64,000 bases of DNA from Candidatus Kapaibacterium sp. (GTDB taxonomy: Bacteria; Bacteroidota; Ignavibacteria; Kapaibacteriales; NICIL-2): contig BPHK01000001.1 in assembly GCA_026003495.1 (NCBI GenBank), positions 1,004,579-1,068,578 on the forward strand, in the 5' to 3' direction. The notes under the pieces are model-generated. The model made no database searches. It saw nothing but the letters and a program-made list of their open reading frames with translations, and was not told the DNA's origin. A program made the position numbers and the translations under genes. Position 1 is the first letter of the stretch; the number at the start of each line of letters is the position of its first letter. Of the stretch, positions 52,128 to 61,400 are shown one piece after another.

Positions 52128-55073
52128 TTACGGTTTCACAAGGAGAACATAGCCCTGGCGCTCGCTGCCCCAATCGAGGACAAGCGTATATGCGCCATGT
52201 GCTATCTGGGGCAGAGGGAGCTCAGTATTCTCTTGCTGATGATTGAGCGTTTCCCACCGCGCCGCGCAGCGGCCATCCATCGTAAAGAGTGTCGCTGCTC
52301 TCGGTTGTACGCAATGGTCGGGACCGGAAATGACGATGCGATCGCCAGTGACTGTGACTGTCGGGAGAGCACGTGTCTGCTCGTTTGCACTCGTTGCAAT
52401 GGGTACTCGCGAGAAGCGGGCAAGGAACCACGGCGTCTGATATTGGCGCTGATCGAGTGTGAAGCGAAAACGTCCTCCGGTACCTTTGGCGAGTGTGACT
52501 GCTCGGCTCACAATCGGCAGCCCAAGAGAATCAAGAGGTATAAGTTGCAGGGTGTCGGCGCTGTGTCGCCAGGTAACCGTCACCGTCATTGCTTCAAGTT
52601 GCATTGGCGCTGTTCCCCAGCCACGGTAGGTGCTCGAATCACCTGACCAGATCGCATTCGATGCAGCGGTTCTCGTAAGCAGGAGGATTGCAACGCGTTC
52701 TGCTGAATCGAGCGCTGCTGAGTCGAGCGAAAGAAATTCACACGATCCCACCCAGCCGTTATCGAGACGTTCGACGGTATGGGTATTGATGCCGCTTACA
52801 TCGAGGATTTTTCCACGGAGAACGCCAAATGCAGCGCGGTAGCGCGGTGTGCGGACGAGGAACACCGTATCGGTTGCATTCCAGAGTAGCTCTTCGGTAT
52901 CGCTGAGCAACTGCGATGTGTTGACGGCGCCTTGATCGGCAAGAGCAGGAATTTCGCGGTGCGGTTGATAACTCTGCAGCGAAGCGGAAAAGGAATCAAT
53001 CGCTACCCTACGGAAGAGCGGGATACGCGCGTCAGCCCCACTGGCTAAAAAGAACGCACCACTTTGATTGAAGGGAGGAAAGTCGAGCGCTTCACGTGTT
53101 TGCTCCAAGCGCAGCTCGTCGAGTGCAGGGCGAATGAGCTGGTTGCAGAATACAGCAGTCGAGAGCGGAAGCGCCGATGTCACTGCAGGATTGCCCGCAT
53201 ACTCGTAGTGCGTTATCGTTCCAGCGGCATTTGGACCGTACCGATCGCGCACCCACGGCGTCTCAAAACTCGAGCGGTTGTAGGCGTAGTAGGTCAGCAC
53301 AAAAACATCTGCGTCCTGGTAGGCAAGGTATGCAGGAAGTAGCGTTGTCAATTCGCCCATTGCGCTAAATGGGTAGGGCACGCTGTATGAATTGACCATC
53401 AACGGCTTACCGGCAATCCGTGTTCGGGCGGGGACGTAGATGATTCCTCCATTCCGGTTTCCGAGTTGAGGGTCGTTGGTGATATACCATGCAGAATCGC
53501 TTGTTGCACCGGCAATTCGGCGGTATGGGCTATCCCACCCGGTGCCGACCGAAGGGAGATCGAGCAGCCGTGCGACGTAGATGTCGTTCAGGAGGGATTG
53601 CTGGTTGCCCGGAGCGATGAGGACCTTGCTGCGGAGCGTATCCTGGATGAAGCGTGCCATCCATCCAAACCACTGCTCGGCGAGCGACTCGTAGAACTGG
53701 AGGTTGTCGCGCCAGCGAGGAAGCGAGTGGACCGTGTATTGGGAATACCGGCTGCGCGCAACGGTATAGTTGCTCAACGATTCGCCACTCAAGAGACCAG
53801 GTTCCTCAACCGCAGTAATGCGGACGTTATCGAGCCAGACGTCACCAGTTGTACCACCCGCATCAACGCGGAATTCTGCCGGACCCTCGATGTTGCTGCG
53901 GAAGGTGTAGCTGTACTCTTTCCACTGCTGACGTAGCGTGTCACGAAACGAGAAATTCCCGATTGCGAACGTAACCAGCCGTTGCGGTACATCCGTCCGT
54001 GCCCAAAGTTGAATGCGATAGAGCGCGTATCGCTCCAGCTGCGGTTGGATGTTGCGATACCGAACGTTCCCTGTAGCTGAGCCAGGTTGTGAAATCCGGA
54101 TGCGCATCGAGTAGCCACCATCTCGTTTGTCAAGTGGATCACGCTCGACGACGGCAACTGCACCTCCGCTGAGCGTTAGCAGCCATGTATTGTCGAACGG
54201 ATCTTCGAAACTTGGATTGCCGGCGATGTTGGCGGTGGTTCGGGGAATAAAGCGCCATGCTGCTTGTGCAGCTTGTGCGGAACCATACTTTGCAAGAACG
54301 TAGCGGATGAATGCACTATCGAGCATCCGTGAATGCAGATACGAAAGCTGTCCGCCTTGCGAAAGAGGAAATACCGTATTAGATATCCACTGAGTGAAAA
54401 TCGAATTATCTTGCTCAAGCTCGATCACAGCAATCGTTGGGTCGTCTGCGTAAGGTACGCCGGTGAAGAGATTGCGCCGGCTGAGGAGATCACGGACAAA
54501 ATCACGGATGAGCATTTGATAACCCGGGATGAAGTACGAGTAGATGCGTCCACTGTAGCGAACTGAATCCCAGCCAGGGACACCATCATCGCGTCGTGCA
54601 AGGCGTGCAGCGCGGACGACGAGCGAGACGTAGATTCCCTGCTGCCGCAACTGCGCAATGAACCAATCGAAGCGTCGGAGCATCATGCTATCAAACCCTC
54701 GACTTGTGGTGCTCGAGCGGATGATGATGGACGCATTGTTATAGTTCGTGTAATCGAAGTAGGTTAACCGCACAAAGTTGATCCCAAGGCTACGGAGTCG
54801 TGCCGCAATTCTGATTGCCTGATCACTGTCTGGAAATACCGCTGGACCTGCGAGAGTTACGCCATAGAGTTTTGCGCGGCTGCCGTCTGGGTACACAAGC
54901 TTTCCGTTGCTGATTGCAATTCGCCCTTTCGCAGCGGTTGTTATTGCCGGCTGCCCAGGCAGAATGGTATTGTCGAGCGGAATGGTGGGATCGAGTGTCC
55001 AGGGGAAGGGGTTGCTCAGTGGTTGGGCAATGCTCAGACTGATGATCGAGAAAATCCCAAGAAGCCAACGCAT
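52128..55073 (-). CDS. T9SS-exported glycosidase-like TIM-barrel protein with carbohydrate-binding-like module (981 aa)
   Basis: ATG 55073 gives a signal peptide (RWLLGIFSIISLSIAQ). Residues ~25-260 resemble a GH5/GH42-like barrel (KLYGVTLAGPAVFPDSDQAI, RSLGINFVRLTYFDYTNYNN, TIAVIELEQDNSIFTQWIS, where the usual Asn-Glu acid pair is replaced by an ELEQDN string). A CBM4/9-like module follows near 295-430 (AGNPSFEDPFDNTWLLTLSG). The final ~90 residues are a T9SS type-A sorting domain (RAATLFTMDGRCAARWETLN). Substrate and activity are uncertain. A TAATTTCG box lies 30 nt upstream. Confidence 0.75.
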   Translation of the reverse strand: MRWLLGIFSIISLSIAQPLSNPFPWTLDPTIPLDNTILPGQPAITTAAKGRIAISNGKLVYPDGSRAKLYGVTLAGPAVFPDSDQAIRIAARLRSLGINFVRLTYFDYTNYNNASIIIRSSTTSRGFDSMMLRRFDWFIAQLRQQGIYVSLVVRAARLARRDDGVPGWDSVRYSGRIYSYFIPGYQMLIRDFVRDLLSRRNLFTGVPYADDPTIAVIELEQDNSIFTQWISNTVFPLSQGGQLSYLHSRMLDSAFIRYVLAKYGSAQAAQAAWRFIPRTTANIAGNPSFEDPFDNTWLLTLSGGAVAVVERDPLDKRDGGYSMRIRISQPGSATGNVRYRNIQPQLERYALYRIQLWARTDVPQRLVTFAIGNFSFRDTLRQQWKEYSYTFRSNIEGPAEFRVDAGGTTGDVWLDNVRITAVEEPGLLSGESLSNYTVARSRYSQYTVHSLPRWRDNLQFYESLAEQWFGWMARFIQDTLRSKVLIAPGNQQSLLNDIYVARLLDLPSVGTGWDSPYRRIAGATSDSAWYITNDPQLGNRNGGIIYVPARTRIAGKPLMVNSYSVPYPFSAMGELTTLLPAYLAYQDADVFVLTYYAYNRSSFETPWVRDRYGPNAAGTITHYEYAGNPAVTSALPLSTAVFCNQLIRPALDELRLEQTREALDFPPFNQSGAFFLASGADARIPLFRRVAIDSFSASLQSYQPHREIPALADQGAVNTSQLLSDTEELLWNATDTVFLVRTPRYRAAFGVLRGKILDVSGINTHTVERLDNGWVGSCEFLSLDSAALDSAERVAILLLTRTAASNAIWSGDSSTYRGWGTAPMQLEAMTVTVTWRHSADTLQLIPLDSLGLPIVSRAVTLAKGTGGRFRFTLDQRQYQTPWFLARFSRVPIATSANEQTRALPTVTVTGDRIVISGPDHCVQPRAATLFTMDGRCAARWETLNHQQENTELPLPQIAHGAYTLVLDWGSERQGYVLLVKP

Positions 55074-55103
55074 AGCATGTTCAGAAGACTGTTCGCCACG
55101 ACC

Positions 55104-55111
55104 GAAATTAC
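55104..55111 (-). promoter_or_regulatory. Putative -7 element (TAATTTCG) for the T9SS glycosidase-like gene
   Basis: A variant of TAnnTTTG, 30 nt before ATG 55073 and just downstream of the lysine transaminase terminator. Confidence 0.4.
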
Positions 55112-55125
55112 AGGAGCGCTCCTCA

Positions 55126-55166
55126 AAAAAAAAGCGTGCCCTCTTGCACGAAGGCAAAAGGGCACA
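55126..55166 (-). terminator. Intrinsic terminator of the L-lysine 6-transaminase gene
   Basis: On the minus strand a 12-bp stem (55155-55166 with 55137-55148, one G-U pair) with a 6-nt loop is followed by GC and nine T residues (55126-55134). It ends the transaminase transcript 27 nt after its stop. Confidence 0.92.
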
Positions 55167-55192
55167 GGGGATGGAGGAGGAACCACACTGTG

Positions 55193-56524
55193 CTATGCTG
55201 CCATTTCCTGCAGCACACATTCAATGATCGAAACTGCTTCTTCGATACGTTCGCGAGAAACATCGAGCGTTGGACGAAAACGGATGCTCTGCTCGCCGGA
55301 GCCTAAAATGAGCAGGCCATGGTCGAATGCACGTCGGAGAAATTCTTTCCGCATGGCGGGCGAAGCAAGATCGAACGCGCAGAACAGCCCGCGCCCACGT
55401 GCATTGCTGACGATGTCTGGATACCGTTGGGTCAATTCGACCAATCGTTCAAGCAAGTATGCGCCCTGGATGCGTGCATTCTCCAAGTAGTTCCGCTCGT
55501 GGATGATGCGAAGGTACGCGGTTGCGCGCGCCATATCGGTCAAGTTGCCTCCCCAGGTCGAATTGATGCGGCTGGGGACGTGGAAAACGTTTTCTGGAAC
55601 CTCATCAACTCGCCGGGTAACAGCAATGCCGCAGACTTGGGATTTCTTGCCAAGGGAGAAGATGTCCGGCACAACACCAAGTTGTTCGAATGCCCACCAT
55701 GTGCCAGTGATACCCATGCCGGTCTGAACCTCATCGAAGATCAGGAGGACGTCCCTTTCATCTGCAATGCGGCGGAGCGCTTGGAGAAATTCTGCTCGGA
55801 AATGGTTGTCGCCACCTTCGCCTTGAATTGGTTCGATGATGATTGCTGCAATGTCATCGCCGTGTTCAGCGAAGGCAACCTCGATTTGACGCAAGGCAAG
55901 TTCTTCATCGGCAATTGTCTTGGCAAGCGAATCTTCGGTGAGCGGGAAACGGAGCTTAGGATTGAGGATGCGCGGCCACTCAAACTTTGGGAAGTAGGCG
56001 ATCTTCGTTGGGTCAGTGTTGGTCAAGGACATCGTATAGCCACTTCGTCCATGGAATGCTTGGCGGAAGTGGATCACCTTGTGCCCTACTTCACGGGTGT
56101 AACCGCGCTTGAAGTTTTTGCGCACTTTCCAATCGAACGCAACCTTGAGCGCATTCTCGACTGCAAGTGCGCCTCCTTCGATGAAGAATGCATAGGTAAA
56201 GTCCTTTGGGATGGCAAGTTCAAAGAGCGTATCCACGAACGTCGCATAGACGCGTGTATAAACGTCAGAGTTCGTGATTTTGTGCAGGGCTATTTCGCCG
56301 AGTTGCTCAACAAAGCCATCCGAGCGCAGGTCTGGGTGGTTGAGGGAGAGTGGAAGCGCAGCGAAGCAGGAAAACATATCTACAAACTTCCGCCCCGTGC
56401 GTGCATCCACAAAGTAACCGCAGTGACTTCGCTCTAAGTCGAGGACCAGATCGAAGCCATCCACAAGGAGATGCTTGCGGAGCACTGCCTGGACACGTTC
56501 CGATGCAAGAAGTTGCAGCTTCAT
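55193..56524 (-). CDS. lat: L-lysine 6-transaminase (443 aa)
   Basis: PLP class III aminotransferase. The N terminus and the segments RKFVDMFSCFAALPLSLNHP, FFIEGGALAVENALKVAFDW, IIEPIQGEGGDNHFRAEFLQ, FDEVQTGMGITGTWWAFEQL and the PLP-lysine DIFSLGKKSQVCGIAVTRRV match lysine epsilon-aminotransferases, which form piperideine-6-carboxylate from lysine with 2-oxoglutarate. The length is typical. Upstream is a 256-nt gap to a TAnnTTTG box, so the mRNA leader would be unusually long. It ends at a strong terminator. Role: lysine breakdown or compatible-solute synthesis; the window does not decide. Confidence 0.9.
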   Translation of the reverse strand: MKLQLLASERVQAVLRKHLLVDGFDLVLDLERSHCGYFVDARTGRKFVDMFSCFAALPLSLNHPDLRSDGFVEQLGEIALHKITNSDVYTRVYATFVDTLFELAIPKDFTYAFFIEGGALAVENALKVAFDWKVRKNFKRGYTREVGHKVIHFRQAFHGRSGYTMSLTNTDPTKIAYFPKFEWPRILNPKLRFPLTEDSLAKTIADEELALRQIEVAFAEHGDDIAAIIIEPIQGEGGDNHFRAEFLQALRRIADERDVLLIFDEVQTGMGITGTWWAFEQLGVVPDIFSLGKKSQVCGIAVTRRVDEVPENVFHVPSRINSTWGGNLTDMARATAYLRIIHERNYLENARIQGAYLLERLVELTQRYPDIVSNARGRGLFCAFDLASPAMRKEFLRRAFDHGLLILGSGEQSIRFRPTLDVSRERIEEAVSIIECVLQEMAA

Positions 56525-56774
56525 TGCCGAATTACACAGTTAGCCAAACAGAAAGCTTGGTATTGATGCGCAGCAGAAAGATTGAGAAGAGTGCCCGGTG
56601 CTGCTCGGACCGAGCAACGTCTGGGTGAACCTTCAGACGGCGTGAGGGAGGCTGGAAAGGATAACTGCCGCGAGCAGTGCGTTGCGGAGAGCGTGCGCAC
56701 TGACAAAGGAGCTCCCACGAATTGTTCCGTGGTCGCAGCGGACAGTCGAACCAACTAACGTTGAGGTACGCATT
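56525..56774 (-). other. Long, hairpin-rich 5' leader of lat
   Basis: From the likely start near 56774 to the lat ATG the minus-strand RNA contains short inverted repeats, including 56627-56632 with 56616-56621-type arms (CGTCTG/CAGACG) and the near-perfect TGCTCGGTCCGAGCA. The open frames in it (46 and 77 codons) look unconvincing. I cannot match it to the lysine riboswitch. Confidence 0.4.
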
Positions 56775-56780
56775 GCAGTG

Positions 56781-56788
56781 CAAAGATA
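56781..56788 (-). promoter_or_regulatory. Putative -7 element (TATCTTTG) for lat
   Basis: Identical to the aspS and valS boxes but 256 nt from the lat ATG, unlike the 25-34 nt seen elsewhere. It lies between the two divergent genes. Confidence 0.4.
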
Positions 56789-56842
56789 CAGCGCTGATGG
56801 GCAGACTAGCAAAAACTGTTTGGTTTGCGAAAACCGCCTTAC

Positions 56843-56850
56843 TATTTTTG
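56843..56850 (+). promoter_or_regulatory. Promoter (TATTTTTG with TTTG at -33) for the coiled-coil membrane protein
   Basis: TTTG at 56819-56822 and TATTTTTG at 56843-56850 are separated by 20 nt, matching the Bacteroides TTTG-N19/20-TAnnTTTG promoter. It lies 66 nt before ATG 56917. Confidence 0.6.
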
Positions 56851-56916
56851 CGCACGCTGTATCCGCTGGTGGAGCAGCGCGCGTTGAAACACTCAACTTT
56901 GGTCGAGGATTGCACT

Positions 56917-58245
56917 ATGAGCGCACGCACAAATCCCAACGCTCCTGAACATACTCGTTACAAAGCAGGGGCAGTGCATTACCTAGTGTTCTTTGCCATT
57001 TTCTTGGCAACAGCGATTATCTTCCAAAAGCTCCTGTTGGTCCGCATCGTTGAAAGCTTTGTTCTTTACCAATTCAAACCTGAACGGGAGGAACTTGCCG
57101 ATTTCAACGGCGTCAAGGCTGTGCCAACAGCGGAAGGACTCAAGCACATCGGTGAAGAGGTCAAGCGAGAATACATCAAGCCCGAATACATCTTTGATTT
57201 TACCGGGAAAGCACGGGATGAAAAAACGCACGGCTACGCGAAAAATCCTGGCGAATGGGTTGTCAAAGCACCCAAGCTTGGCGAAGACCCAATCTACCTT
57301 GATCCGACGTTGGGATTTGTAATCTTCTCAATTGATATCGGTTTTCTCGTTGCGGTGTTAGTCACATTGGTACTGCCGCCAGGCATCGGACTCATGTCGC
57401 TCAAGGTTGAACGTGAAATTCACAATAACAAAGCGAAGGTCCGGCTGCAGACTGGCTTTTCCGAAGAGATTGTCGAGCTTCTTGTCATGCCTGACGATCG
57501 TCTTGCTGCGCTCGCCGAAACTGATCGTCGTCGCATCGTCGAGGCATTCCGTGTCGTATGGAATCGCACGACACCAGATGAAGAGATTGGAGGTGGACGC
57601 AAGCAGTTAGTATCATTCGACGATATGTTCGATCGTGACACCGACCCCGTTGCATTCCGCAACACAGTTCTCTATATTCGGATTCGCGAGCATTTCAGCG
57701 AATTTGTCGAAGGTAGCATTGAAGACATCAAAGCAGCGATTGGCTGGCAGCGGAACCGCTTCCGTATCGGCGCTGCACTCCGCTTGTACATGGCACACCA
57801 TTTCACCGAGCGGTACTCGAACAACGTGACCGGATTTGCCTACGGCGGTGCAGCGCTTTTGATCGTTGCCGTTGGTATCCGCGGACTGAAATTCATCCCC
57901 CCAACTCGTCCATCACTGATTTTGGGTGCGATCTTCTTGGAGTTTTCGATGCTCGCGCTGCTTGCCTTTACGCTCTACTACACGGAGGAAGAAGAGCGCA
58001 TGGACAAGATGCTCAAGAAAATGGAAGATGCAAGCCGCAGCCAGCTCGATATCCTTCAAGAGCAGCAACGCGACATCCGGCTCTTCGTTGATAAGCTCAT
58101 CGGGGAATCGTCGGAAATGATCAAGCGACGAGTAGAGGAAGCCTTGAGCGAGCACCTTTCCAACGACGAAGCCATGCGCGAGAAGATCAGCAAAGCAATC
58201 GTCGAGAATCTGAAAATCGGCTTCAAAGAAACCATGGAACGCTGA
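56917..58245 (+). CDS. Membrane protein with C-terminal coiled coil, unknown function (442 aa)
   Basis: ATG 56917 starts a hydrophilic tail, then membrane helices at about residues 21-45 (VHYLVFFAIFLATAIIFQKL), 135-158 (FVIFSIDIGFLVAVLVTLVL) and a pair near 308-355 (FAYGGAALLIVAVGIRGLKF, LGAIFLEFSMLALLAFTLYY). The C-terminal 85 residues are a charged coiled coil (MDKMLKKMEDASRSQLDILQ to HLSNDEAMREKISKAIVENL). A soluble region with Asp/Arg-rich helices lies between helices two and three. I recognise no family. It has its own promoter and is followed by a strong hairpin, so it is probably monocistronic. Confidence 0.78.
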   Translation: MSARTNPNAPEHTRYKAGAVHYLVFFAIFLATAIIFQKLLLVRIVESFVLYQFKPEREELADFNGVKAVPTAEGLKHIGEEVKREYIKPEYIFDFTGKARDEKTHGYAKNPGEWVVKAPKLGEDPIYLDPTLGFVIFSIDIGFLVAVLVTLVLPPGIGLMSLKVEREIHNNKAKVRLQTGFSEEIVELLVMPDDRLAALAETDRRRIVEAFRVVWNRTTPDEEIGGGRKQLVSFDDMFDRDTDPVAFRNTVLYIRIREHFSEFVEGSIEDIKAAIGWQRNRFRIGAALRLYMAHHFTERYSNNVTGFAYGGAALLIVAVGIRGLKFIPPTRPSLILGAIFLEFSMLALLAFTLYYTEEEERMDKMLKKMEDASRSQLDILQEQQRDIRLFVDKLIGESSEMIKRRVEEALSEHLSNDEAMREKISKAIVENLKIGFKETMER

Positions 58246-58320
58246 GTATGTAATCACTGCGGATGGATGCCGAACATCCGCACAAGCGATGCTCTCCGGG
58301 AAATAATACTGCAAGCAGGG

Positions 58321-58355
58321 CGCAGCGCTGGGTGCAACCAACTCCCAGCGCTGCG
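58321..58355 (+). terminator. Perfect 12-bp inverted repeat, likely terminator
   Basis: CGCAGCGCTGGG at 58321-58332 and CCCAGCGCTGCG at 58344-58355 make a GC-rich hairpin with an 11-nt loop, then TTGTTTACT. The short T tract makes it weaker than the other two. It lies 76 nt after the preceding stop and argues against the C25 gene starting upstream of it. Confidence 0.7.
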
Positions 58356-58437
58356 TTGTTTACTGGCAGCGAAACTACTTGCTGATGCAATGTATTATTG
58401 CTGCATATTGTGCTCTAAGCCACACACCATCGTTGTC

Positions 58438-61400
58438 ATGGTCTTGGTATTCATGTTTTTCGTTGCCCTGGAGACACTTGCTCTCCCAAGTCCTGAGCGA
58501 GTGCCTTGCCGCATGCATAATTCCCGTTCAGTACCACAAGGTCAGTCCACATGGACGCTTCCGATTGCCTACATCGAGACATCGAACGATGGAGTGGCGT
58601 TGCTTCCACTTGCAGAGCTGCTCAGCGTTGCGCCAGAGCTTCGCGGCCGTTCAAGTGACGGTTTACATCTTCGGCGCAAAGGTCGCTCGATTCCAATTGG
58701 ATTTGTAGATGCCGATGGAGCGCTGAGCGACGACGATACACTGTACTTCGTCGGGTCTCGGCCGTCGGGGGATACCACCTATTTTGATGCGTACACGTCG
58801 GTTGCTACGTTCGAGGTTTGGTACGATGAAACGCTTCCTCCAGCGCGGCTTGCTCGTGATACTGCAACGCCGGAGGGTCGCCCGCAGCGATACCACCTTA
58901 CTATTGAGCGGCATCTAGAAGAAGAGCACGAGTACGTTCAAGGCTGGCTCGATAACGATCGCTACCGCCAGACACAGACAACCTTCGTAACAGAAACAGT
59001 CCCCGGTGAAGGTTGGCGATGGTCAGTTGTCTATCCGAACCGTCCGTTTAGCAGCATTCCGTTTGCTGCCCCTGATCCACTGCGCGATGATAGCATCCTT
59101 GTTGAGTTGCATTACTCATCCATCAGTGACGACATCTACACGAACCCCGACAACCGTTTGCAGCTTTTCTACGCTGGAGCGCTCCGTGACAGTGCCACAT
59201 ACGACGGCGTGCGCGACGGCGTTCTGAGCTTTACGCTCCGCCCTGCACGTGATGGATGCATTGTTGATTCGCTCGTTTTTCAAAATGCTGCGCCTACGAC
59301 CGCGGCACAGGCAGTGGATTACATCACAACGCGGGGAATTGAATACGCAGCAGCATGGCGCGATCGGCTCGTCGGGGCGTGCAGCACTGAGCAGGCGGAA
59401 AGCGTTATGCTCACAAACTTTTCTTCGCCCCTTGTTGCTGTGTGTGATACAGTGGCTGGTCGCTGGGGGATCTACCGCGGAGAGCCGGGGGTTCTCTTTC
59501 GCATTGCCGCCCGAGGACTGCCGCAGCGGCTGGCGATCGCAGTCGGCGATACGGTCCTGGTGAACGCGCGCTACCGGTTCGCAGTAGCATGGCTCGATGG
59601 CACGCGCACGGTGCAACTATTTACCGAGAACTCGCCAAGTGCAATTGCAGGGTTGATCGGTGCACTCCCTCGTGGAACACCCTTTGCAGTCGCACTTACC
59701 GATGGACGGTACGTGGACGATCAACTGCGAACGCGACTTGCTGCCGAAGGTAGCAGCAGTGCCTCCTCACTCCAAGCAGGGGTTGCATTCGTAGCTGTAG
59801 GTGTTCGCGGGGAGCAGACCTTATGGCACGAGCGCACTGGAACTGGCACTGCTGCACTTGTGCAATGGATTGAGACGAGCCGAGCGCAGCACGTTCGGGT
59901 CAGTGTTCCGCTCGACATCGGCGCGCATGGCTTGGTTGCAACAGGATCGGCCAGTATCGAGCACGCACGCGCCCGTAGGTGTGGCGGAATTGAGCTTGTG
60001 ACCGACACAAGTGGTGCAGACTACATCGTCATCACACATGCAGCATTTCGTCCAGCTGCAGAGCGTCTGGCACAGTACCGTTCCCGGCGCAATGCGTTGC
60101 GCGCACGCGTTGTGGACGTTCAGGACATTTTCGATGCTTTCGGTCATGGGGAGAAGTCGCCGCATGCGATCAAGGCATTTCTTCGGTATGCATCCGAGCA
60201 GTGGAGGAAACCCGCACCACGGGCAGTTCTCCTTGTTGGAGATGCAAGTTGGGATCCGCGGAAAGTCTCCTCTGGTGCGATCAACGACGATTTCATTCCC
60301 AGCTATGGCAAGCCGGTCAGTGACTACTGGTACACGCTCCTTGACAGCAGCACTCATCCATCAATGAGTATTGGTCGCTTGCCGGTGCGCACAGTCGAGG
60401 AGGCACAAGCCATCGTGGATAAGATCATCGAGCATGATACCATGCCGTGGCAGCACTGGCAAAAACAGTTTCTCCTCATCACCGGTGGTGCTAATCCCGA
60501 GGAGCAGCTTGACTTCTACCAATCGGTGGTGTATTCACTCCTTCCTCTCCTGGTTGATCCATACCAGCGTGCACTTTGCGCAGATACGACGCTCGTCTCG
60601 CTCTACGCTGGCACTGCAAGTGGTGCGCCAATTCCAGCAGCGATTGTCAACCGTATCAACAGTGGGACAGTTTGGGTCAACTACATCGGGCATGGGGCGC
60701 CCCGTACTCTCGAAGTCGGTGGTTGGGAGCCAGAGCGACTTGCCAACCGCGGTCGCTACCCAATTCTTGCAAGCTTTTCGTGCCAAATCGGTGCATTCGC
60801 CGAGCCAAGCATCCAAGCGCTCGGTGAAGATTTTCTCACCGCGCCAAATGCAGGAATGATTGCAGTTATCGCAACAACGGGGTTTGGGATTCGCTCCTAT
60901 GACGACATCGTCAATAGCGGCATCATTGCAACGATCGCACGAACACGTCTCCGTACACTCGGGGACCTGCTCAATGCAGCCAAGGAGTTCCTCAACGATG
61001 GCTCGCAGCTTGCGATCAATACAGCGATGCAAACGACGCTGCTCGGCGATCCTCTGACGCGGGTTCCACTCGATACGGTACCGCATCCGGTGCTCGATCG
61101 TTCGACGCTCTCGATTGCGAGCGTTCCACCAGCTCCGGTTCTCTCTGCCGATGCTGACAGTGTCCGTATCGAAGCGACAGTGTTCAACGCTGGTGTCCAC
61201 AGCGACTCGACAGTTGAATTCCGCATTCTGCACACCTACCAGCAGCGCACCGATACCGTGATGCTCACGCTCGATGGACTCTGTTCTCCCGAACACATCG
61301 CGTTTACGTTGCCAATTCATCGCATGCCTGGCGAGCATGTGCTGTCGGTAATAATCGATCCGAACGGAACCCTCGGTGCACGCTTCGACACCGTTACGAT

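Noticed and set aside
56521-56754. 77-codon minus-strand frame ending in an ATGA overlap with lat
   Set aside because: It would need a TTG start, and the product is Ser/Ala/Thr-rich without any pattern. The overlap could be chance, so I treat the stretch as leader.
56525-56774. Lysine riboswitch upstream of lat
   Set aside because: I could not find the conserved L-box core order; only generic hairpins are visible.
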